A program made the position numbers and the translations under genes. Positions 59,601-64,000 of a stretch of 64,000 bases of DNA are shown one piece after another. Each line of letters opens with the position of its first letter. Positions within the stretch are counted from its first letter, which is position 1. Source of the stretch: Variovorax soli NBRC 106424 (lineage in GTDB: Bacteria > Pseudomonadota > Gammaproteobacteria > Burkholderiales > Burkholderiaceae_C); contig NZ_BCUU01000006.1 in assembly GCF_001591385.1 (NCBI RefSeq), positions 30,894 to 94,893 of the forward strand. Reading direction: 5' to 3'. A model generated the notes under the pieces. The model was given only the letters and a program-made list of their open reading frames with translations. It had not been told where the DNA came from and made no database searches.

Positions 59601-61251
59601 CGCTGCGCGACTGCGCGGAGGCCGGGCCCGCAAAGGCGGAGCCGGCGATGACGGGGCCGCTGCGCGCGGTCTGCTGGGCCTCCAGCGCAAGCGCCAGCGT
59701 GCCGGGCCCCGAGGGCACCGGCAGCCCCACGCGCGGCGTGGGCCGGTAGCCGTAGATGCGGTGCTTCTTGTCCAGCACGTTGAACAGCTGGCTGCCGTCG
59801 TCCACCGACTCGGACGAGCCGAGGAACAGGCGCCCCGAGGGCTGCAGCGCGAAATGGAAGATCTCGAAGACCCGCGCCTGCGCCTCCACGTTGAGGTAGA
59901 TGAGCAGGTTGCGGCAGCTGATCAGGTCCAGCCGCGAGAAGGGCGAATCCTTGAGCACGTCGTGCGTGGCAAACAGCACCATCTCGCGCAGTTCGCGCCG
60001 CACCCGGTAGCCCGCGTGCTCCTTCATGAAGAAGCGGCGCAGCCGCTCTTCCGACACGTCGGCCTCGATGGCCATGGGGTAGAGGCCGTCGCGCGCGGTC
60101 TGGATGGCGTCTTCGTCCAGGTCGGTGGCAAAGATCTGGATCAGCGGCGGCGCATCCAGCGTGCGCGCCTGCTCGCTCAGCAGCATCGCGATGGAATAGG
60201 CCTCTTCGCCCGTGGCGCAGGCCGACACCCACACACGCACCGCGTCGTTGGGCCCCTTGTTGGCGAACACGCCCGGAATGTGGCGCTCCAGCGCCGCAAA
60301 GCATTCGGCATCGCGGAAGAAGTTGGTGACGCTGATCAGCAGGTCCTGCAGCAGCGCGCCGGCCTCGCCGGGCCGGGTGCGCAGGCAATTCAGGTAGTCG
60401 TGCAGGTTCTCCACGCCATTGACCTGCATGCGCCGGCCGATGCGCCGCAGGATGGTGGCGCGCTTGTAGTAGGCGAAGTCGCGGCCGGTGCGCGTGCGCA
60501 GGAAGGTGAGCACGTCGCGCAGCGCCGCCTCGTCGTTGCCGCCCTGCGTGCCGGTGCCCGCGCCGCGGCCTGCGGCCCGGCGGGGCTCCTTCTCGGGCGG
60601 CAGGCGCAGGTTGTGCTCGAGCTGGAAGTACTCGCTCAGCCGCGGCCCGATGTCTTCCACCGGCAGCACCCAGTCCACCATGCCGGTGGCAATGGCGGCG
60701 CGCGGCGCGGCGCCCTGCGCGGTCTGGGCCGGGTCCTGGGCCACGGTCAGGCCGCCGCGCTCCTTGATGCGCTTGATGCCCACCATGCCGTCGCTTTCCC
60801 AGCCGCCCAGCACCACGCCCGCGGCATGCTGGCCATGGCTGTCGGCCAGGGTGCGGAAGAACTGGTCGATGAGCAGGATGCCGCCGTTCTCGGGCGCCGG
60901 GAAGCCCGGTTGCAGGTGCCCGTCGAGTGCACGCACGCCACGGCCGGCGGCCGCCATGTACACATGGTTGCGGCGGATGCGATGCGCCGTGTCGGACAGC
61001 AGCACCACCGGCAGCGCGGTGCTGTCCTTCAGTTGCTGGATGGAAGCGGCCTCGTCCTCGGTCGGAATGTCGAGCACCGCGACGAAAGCCAGGCCCGAGT
61101 GCTCGGGCACGCGCGACAGCAGCGTGCGCAGCGAGTCGATCGAACCCGAAGCACCGCCAAAGGCCACCACAGGCACTCCACCGTCGAGCTGGAGACCCTG
61201 GGCAGGTTGTTGTTTTGATTCCTGCCGGCCTTCGCCTTCTCGATCGCCCAT
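56632..61251 (-). CDS. CheB/CheR-PAS hybrid histidine kinase
   Basis: A 1539-residue multidomain sensor. Order: CheB-like domain (about 28-205), CheR methyltransferase (about 225-490; SVTNFFRDAECF, WVSACATGEEAYSIAMLL), long coiled S-helix (EELKASNEELQAMNEEL), three PAS domains, HisKA with phospho-His near residue 1173 (LSHELRNPLASIA), HATPase (SDNGIGM, GGGLGIGLALS) and a C-terminal receiver (MLVDIGMPEL). In the CheB-like part the catalytic His position appears as Asp (AVLDIP), so its esterase is probably inactive. It follows the true CheB gene by 30 bases. Confidence 0.94.
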   Translation of the reverse strand: MGDREGEGRQESKQQPAQGLQLDGGVPVVAFGGASGSIDSLRTLLSRVPEHSGLAFVAVLDIPTEDEAASIQQLKDSTALPVVLLSDTAHRIRRNHVYMAAAGRGVRALDGHLQPGFPAPENGGILLIDQFFRTLADSHGQHAAGVVLGGWESDGMVGIKRIKERGGLTVAQDPAQTAQGAAPRAAIATGMVDWVLPVEDIGPRLSEYFQLEHNLRLPPEKEPRRAAGRGAGTGTQGGNDEAALRDVLTFLRTRTGRDFAYYKRATILRRIGRRMQVNGVENLHDYLNCLRTRPGEAGALLQDLLISVTNFFRDAECFAALERHIPGVFANKGPNDAVRVWVSACATGEEAYSIAMLLSEQARTLDAPPLIQIFATDLDEDAIQTARDGLYPMAIEADVSEERLRRFFMKEHAGYRVRRELREMVLFATHDVLKDSPFSRLDLISCRNLLIYLNVEAQARVFEIFHFALQPSGRLFLGSSESVDDGSQLFNVLDKKHRIYGYRPTPRVGLPVPSGPGTLALALEAQQTARSGPVIAGSAFAGPASAQSRSGRPVEGRQSSWGEVHLRLLEHLAPPSILVDSEYEVVHISASAGRFLQYGGGEPSRNLLRAVNPSLRIELRAALYQAGQSKAPADVPPVPVELHGEQAMVSMRVTPVNEIGTDMYLVVIQTQSPDGDAANSPAMRAESDPVARQLDRELERLKAHLRDTVEQYEASTEELKASNEELQAMNEELRSATEELETSREELQSINEELTTVNHELKSKVDELGHANSDMHNLMDATAIATVFLDRELRITRYTPSAVQLFNLIPTDVGRPLTDLTTQLHYPEMGADAQRVLDRLVPIEREVGQADGSWHLARLLPYRTIEDRIAGVVLSFVNITERKQAEEVRLWLSAVVTASNDAIISFSLDNAILSWNGGAERMFGYTAEEAIGQPLSMLHGPDTKEQDLLVSRLLVSRPVENYETVRRRKDGDEIHVSVTVSAIRDEAGETIAGTAIVRDISNTKRIEDALRDSREQLKMILENAREFAIFSTDLERNITVWNNGAQALLGYAEAEVLGHPADMIFTEEDRAAGIPEREAERSLEQGRASDDRFHQRKDGSRFWASGAMMLMRDAQGHAQGFVKILRDQSAARNAQEALQQSQVELTHALEDQREARDALEAADAAKDRFLAVLSHELRNPLASIAAAAQVLDVDGASVNGEAAEVIRRQTAAISALLDDMLDISRLRLGRLSLQKRPTSLIGIIEGAIQSTRPIIEASGHTLEVRLPALDIEIDADPNRLVQVVSNLLANAAKYTPRSGAITLEAMQRDGEAVVEVSDNGIGMKREEIEQLFDMFTQGQDARERSGGGLGIGLALSRSILQMHDGWIRADSAGPGQGSRFSFGMPALRQVPLDKSAGAQAPMPAQRASGALILLADDNQDAAWAVAQWLVLQGFNTVKADDGASALALAESHRPQVMLVDIGMPELSGHEVARRIRAHAWGKNMLLVAITGWGHEQDVRASMEAGFDLHMTKPVDMPRLRDVIETYLSNGNGNGKGDDA

Positions 61252-61281
61252 CGTTTCTCCAATCGCGGTACAGCGCTGGAA

Positions 61282-62286
61282 TTATGCGCCGCCACCCTCG
61301 CCCCTTCCCTCGATGATTCTTCTGAGCGAAAGGGCTTGTTCGCGTGCCTCGTCGGCCCTGCGCTCGCCCACCTGCGCCTCGTTCAGGCGGCCGCTGGCGC
61401 GCGAGACGAGTGCCAGCCGGCGAAGGAGCATTTCCTTCTCCTGCAGCGCGCGCACGCCGCTGCGCAGCACCTGCTCGGTTGCTTCGCCCTGCTGGCTGCT
61501 CAAGGTCTGCGCGGAGAACGCATGGCCGATGTGGCACCGAAAGCGCGGCGGACTGGAGTCGTTGATCTCGAACAGCGCCCCGCCGCGATCGGGGCATGTG
61601 AGTTCGGCCGGCGATCCGATTTCCTGGACATGCGACATGACGTTGACTCCCTCGTTGATGCGAACCTCGTGCCACAGGCGGCGCGGGGGCTTGTGCGCCG
61701 CGCCGGCCGGGCGTGCCCTTCTCACCAGCGCCGCCAGCGTGGACCCCATGTCCTCGATGGAGACGCAGGCGTCCGGGTCCACCGCCGCCATGGCCGCCCG
61801 CGGCATGTCGGGCTGCGCGGCCGTGTCCGGATCCTGGACCACCGCCATGCCGCCGCATTCCTTGACGGCCTGCAGCCCGGCGGCGCCGTCGTCGAGCTGG
61901 CCCGTGAGAATCACCCCGATGGCCCGCGGCCCCCAGTTCAGCGCGGCGGAGCGGAACAAGGGGTCGATGGCGGGCCTGGCGTGGTTCTCCTTGGGGCCCC
62001 GCGTCAGCCGCAACTGCCTGGCCTCCAGCAGGAGGTGATGGTCGGGGGGCGCCACGTAAATGGTGCCGGCCACCGGCGGCTCGCCGTCCTGCGCATGAAC
62101 CACGTTCCACTGGCAGCGCATGCGCAGCAGCTCGGGCAGCAGGCTCGGGTGGGCGCCCACATGCAGCACGATCAGCACGGCGGCGTCCAGGTCGGCGGGC
62201 AGGTCCTGCGTCAGCTGCAGCAAGGCAGGCACACCGCCTGCCGAGGTGCCGATGACGATGACGCGCGACGGCGGGCGCTTGCTCAT
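61282..62286 (-). CDS. CheB-type protein-glutamate methylesterase without receiver
   Basis: A 334-residue protein with a CheB catalytic domain first: VIGTSAGG with Ser15, VLHVGAHPSLLPELL with His43, LTGQLDDGAAG with Asp134. After about residue 190, a C-terminal part has ELTCPDRGGALFEI and FRCHIGHAFSAQTL, a putative metal-binding CxxH segment typical of these stand-alone CheB proteins. No receiver domain, and no chemoreceptors or CheA nearby. Probably works with the CheR-containing kinase. Start at about +2 of its predicted sigma-54 transcript. Confidence 0.92.
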   Translation of the reverse strand: MSKRPPSRVIVIGTSAGGVPALLQLTQDLPADLDAAVLIVLHVGAHPSLLPELLRMRCQWNVVHAQDGEPPVAGTIYVAPPDHHLLLEARQLRLTRGPKENHARPAIDPLFRSAALNWGPRAIGVILTGQLDDGAAGLQAVKECGGMAVVQDPDTAAQPDMPRAAMAAVDPDACVSIEDMGSTLAALVRRARPAGAAHKPPRRLWHEVRINEGVNVMSHVQEIGSPAELTCPDRGGALFEINDSSPPRFRCHIGHAFSAQTLSSQQGEATEQVLRSGVRALQEKEMLLRRLALVSRASGRLNEAQVGERRADEAREQALSLRRIIEGRGEGGGA

Positions 62287-62297
62287 GCAGGTGCGGG

Positions 62298-62313
62298 GGC
62301 AAGCGGTGTTCCC
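62298..62313 (-). promoter_or_regulatory. Sigma-54 promoter of the cheB-kinase operon
   Basis: Reverse-strand GGGAACACCGCTTGCC. The predicted transcript would begin one base before the ATG. Confidence 0.6.
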
Positions 62314-62387
62314 GTTGGTTCCATGCGGACATGCCCCCGCCGGGCCGATCAGCGTTCAAGATGCAACTTGCACTGGAGCCCAAGCAC

Positions 62388-62666
62388 ATGACACCTTCTC
62401 AACCCGCGCCAGCCGGCAGCGGCACCCACGACGGCAGCACGGGCAAGGCGCTCTCGCTTCGACTGCGAACGCTCGAACATGCCATGCGTACGCCCGTGGG
62501 CACGCTGGCGGCCTCGCTGGAGCTGCTCAATGCGGCCCGGGACCCGCAAAGCGTGGACGGCGCCGTCCAGACCATGTCGCGCCAGGTGCGCCTGCTGACC
62601 TCGCAGCTCGAGCAGCTGCACGACATCGGCAGGGACCTGGCCGCCGCCGAGACGGGCCCGCCCTGA
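62388..62666 (+). CDS. Stand-alone DHp (HisKA-like) protein
   Basis: A 92-residue protein. After a disordered N-terminus it has RLRTLEHAMRTPVGTLAASLELL, an H-box with His31 followed by Arg-Thr-Pro, then a second helix (VQTMSRQVRLLTSQLEQLHDI), i.e. the dimerisation/phosphotransfer hairpin of a histidine kinase without any ATPase domain. ATG 62388 follows GGAG. Could act as a phosphotransfer intermediate or hetero-dimer partner of the neighbouring kinase. Confidence 0.65.
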   Translation: MTPSQPAPAGSGTHDGSTGKALSLRLRTLEHAMRTPVGTLAASLELLNAARDPQSVDGAVQTMSRQVRLLTSQLEQLHDIGRDLAAAETGPP

Positions 62667-62792
62667 CCCGATGCCGGACGAGGAGCACGCCTGCGCCGGG
62701 ATGTCGTCCGTCGTCACCGGTAACGATTCCCTTATTGTCGATTTGCAGCAGAAAGTTCAACATCGGCCGCTCCTTCGCCAGGAGAATCCCAT

Positions 62793-64000
62793 TTGATTCA
62801 CGTGCTCATCGTCGACGACGACATCGACTCCGCCGAGACGCTGCGCGCGCTGGTCAGCAACGAGCAGACCAGCGTCTCCACGGCGCACAGCCTGCTGGCG
62901 GCGAGAAAACAGCTGGCGCTGCAGCAACCGGACATCGTCCTGCTCGACCTGATGCTGCCCGACGGCAGCGGGCTGGCGCTGTTCGACACGCCCCAGCTGC
63001 TCGAGCGCAGCGAAGTGATCCTGGTCACCGGGCATGCCAGCCTGGAAACGTCGATCCAGGCCTTGCGCCTGGGCGCGGCCGACTACCTGATCAAGCCCAT
63101 CAACCCCTCGCACCTGCAGCGGGTCCTTGCGCGCGCCATGAAGCCCGCCGCCATCCAGGCGGAGGTGGCCAACCTGCGCACCGGCGTGGCCAGGCACGGC
63201 AACTTCGGGCACCTGTGGGGCCGAAGCCCCTCCATGCTGGCGGTGTACGAGCAGATCTCCCGGGTGGCCGCCACCAGCGTGTCGGTATTCATCACGGGTG
63301 AAAGCGGCACCGGCAAGGAGCTGGTGGCGCACACGGTGCATGAGCTCAGCCGCCGGCGCAAGCAGCCCTTCCTGGCGGTCAACTGCGGGGCCATCTCGCC
63401 CCAGCTCTTCGAAAGCGAGATCTTCGGCCACGAAAAGGGCAGCTTCACCGGCGCCGAGCGGCAGCACAGCGGCTTCTTCGAGCGCGCCAGCGGCGGCACG
63501 CTCTTCCTGGACGAAATCACCGAGATGCCGCTGGAGCTGCAGGTCAAGCTGCTGCGCGTGCTCGAGACGGGCCGCTTCAGCCGCGTGGGCTCCACCGCGA
63601 GCATCGATTCCGACGTGCGGGTCATCGCCGCGTCGAACCGCCCGCTGACGCAGGCGGTGGCCAGCGGGCGCCTGCGCGAAGACCTTCTGTACCGGCTGAA
63701 CGTGTTCCCCATCGAGCTGCCGCCGCTGCGCGAGCGCCTGGAAGACGTGCCGCTCTTGGCGCAGCACTTCCTCAGCGCCATCTCGCAAAGCGAAGGCAGC
63801 GCCAAGCGCTTCTCGCCGGAGGCGCTCAAGCAGCTGTGCCGGCACCGCTGGCCCGGCAACGTGCGCGAACTGCGCAATGCGGTGCAGCGCGCCTTCGTCA
63901 TGGCGCCGGGCGAATGGATCGATGAGCACTGGCTGCCCGCGCCGCTGGCCGGCACCGCGCCTTCGGCGCCGGCGCTGCAGCCCGCGAGCCTCGAGCGCAG
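62793..64000 (+). CDS. NtrC-type sigma-54-dependent response regulator (cut by window end)
   Basis: Receiver domain at residues 3-115 with Asp52 (VLLDLMLPDGSG) and Lys in LIKPIN, then an AAA+ domain: Walker A GESGTGKE near 169, GSFTGA near 216 (the sigma-54 contact loop; Ala of GAFTGA is Ser here), Walker B GGTLFLDEI, and R-finger region LYRLNVFPIELPPLRER. The sequence runs off the window before the C-terminal HTH. Starts at TTG 62793 after AGGAG; no better start exists. Likely the activator for the RpoN2 promoters in this cluster. Confidence 0.93.
   Translation, partial: MIHVLIVDDDIDSAETLRALVSNEQTSVSTAHSLLAARKQLALQQPDIVLLDLMLPDGSGLALFDTPQLLERSEVILVTGHASLETSIQALRLGAADYLIKPINPSHLQRVLARAMKPAAIQAEVANLRTGVARHGNFGHLWGRSPSMLAVYEQISRVAATSVSVFITGESGTGKELVAHTVHELSRRRKQPFLAVNCGAISPQLFESEIFGHEKGSFTGAERQHSGFFERASGGTLFLDEITEMPLELQVKLLRVLETGRFSRVGSTASIDSDVRVIAASNRPLTQAVASGRLREDLLYRLNVFPIELPPLRERLEDVPLLAQHFLSAISQSEGSAKRFSPEALKQLCRHRWPGNVRELRNAVQRAFVMAPGEWIDEHWLPAPLAGTAPSAPALQPASLER

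Noticed and set aside
58337..62389. 1350-codon reverse frame over cheB and the hybrid kinase
   Set aside because: Out-of-frame shadow of two well-identified genes, Ala/Arg/Gly/Pro-rich without motifs.
62667..62792. Sigma-54 promoter for the NtrC-type regulator
   Set aside because: The nearest candidate (CGGCCGCTCCTTCGCC) has GG and GC in register but neither a GGCAC nor a TTGC box, so it was not counted.

Overview
The DNA is GC-rich and reads as the chromosome of a betaproteobacterium of the order Burkholderiales, most likely Comamonadaceae (Acidovorax/Variovorax/Ramlibacter-like). This rests on gene order and protein style (trxA-rho-rpmE2, a pstSCAB-phoU-phoB-phoR operon facing ppx, ppk1 with sixA, a TIGR03862 flavoprotein). 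It is inferred from the sequence alone.

Positions 1 to about 14,640 are a mobile element, probably a degenerate prophage or phage-derived integrative element. The window opens inside a tyrosine integrase. Many short, often overlapping genes follow: lipoprotein, tandem paralogues, zinc-ribbon proteins, two tail-tip-like proteins, a Bro-N antirepressor, a serine recombinase and two membrane proteins. No terminase, portal or capsid gene is visible. The last gene (13,648-14,511) is a candidate defence or effector gene: a nucleoside-deoxyribosyltransferase/TIR-like domain, a probable winged helix, and a disordered tail ending in DDDIPF, the C-terminal tip of bacterial SSB. The right edge abuts a broken chromosomal gene at 14,651-14,856.

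Positions 14,866-39,923 are core chromosome: a flavoprotein, trxA, rho with a leader hairpin, an oxidoreductase, rpmE2, an ArnT-like glycosyltransferase, a MATE exporter, the phosphate regulon (phoR-phoB-phoU-pstBACS) divergent from ppx, then sixA and ppk with recognisable Pho boxes, an OlsB-like acyltransferase, a cNMP-domain/thioredoxin-reductase-like fusion, a GST, tRNA-Pro(TGG), a methyltransferase, an SDR, a DUF1810 protein and tRNA-Arg(TCT). A lower-GC insert with one DUF4041/GIY-YIG gene follows tRNA-Arg (39,924 to about 41,960).

Positions 41,966-64,000 look like one coordinated system. It holds four family-4/2/9 glycosyltransferase genes plus one more, a NodU/CmcH carbamoyltransferase, a split ADP-heptose pathway (gmhA, hldA, gmhB, hldC, with no hldD here), a Cys-rich Csp-like copper protein, a PA2169-like four-helix protein and a Gly-rich protein. 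It also holds a sigma-54 gene, a CheB, a giant CheB/CheR-PAS hybrid kinase, a stand-alone DHp (HisKA) protein and an NtrC-type sigma-54 activator. By eye I find eleven sigma-54 type -24/-12 elements in its intergenic gaps, mostly as divergent pairs, including one in front of the sigma-54 gene itself. The inferred picture is a self-amplifying RpoN2 regulon that builds a heptose-containing, carbamoylated surface glycan plus stress and metal proteins, under a chemosensory-like phosphorelay. This is the most interesting thing in the window.
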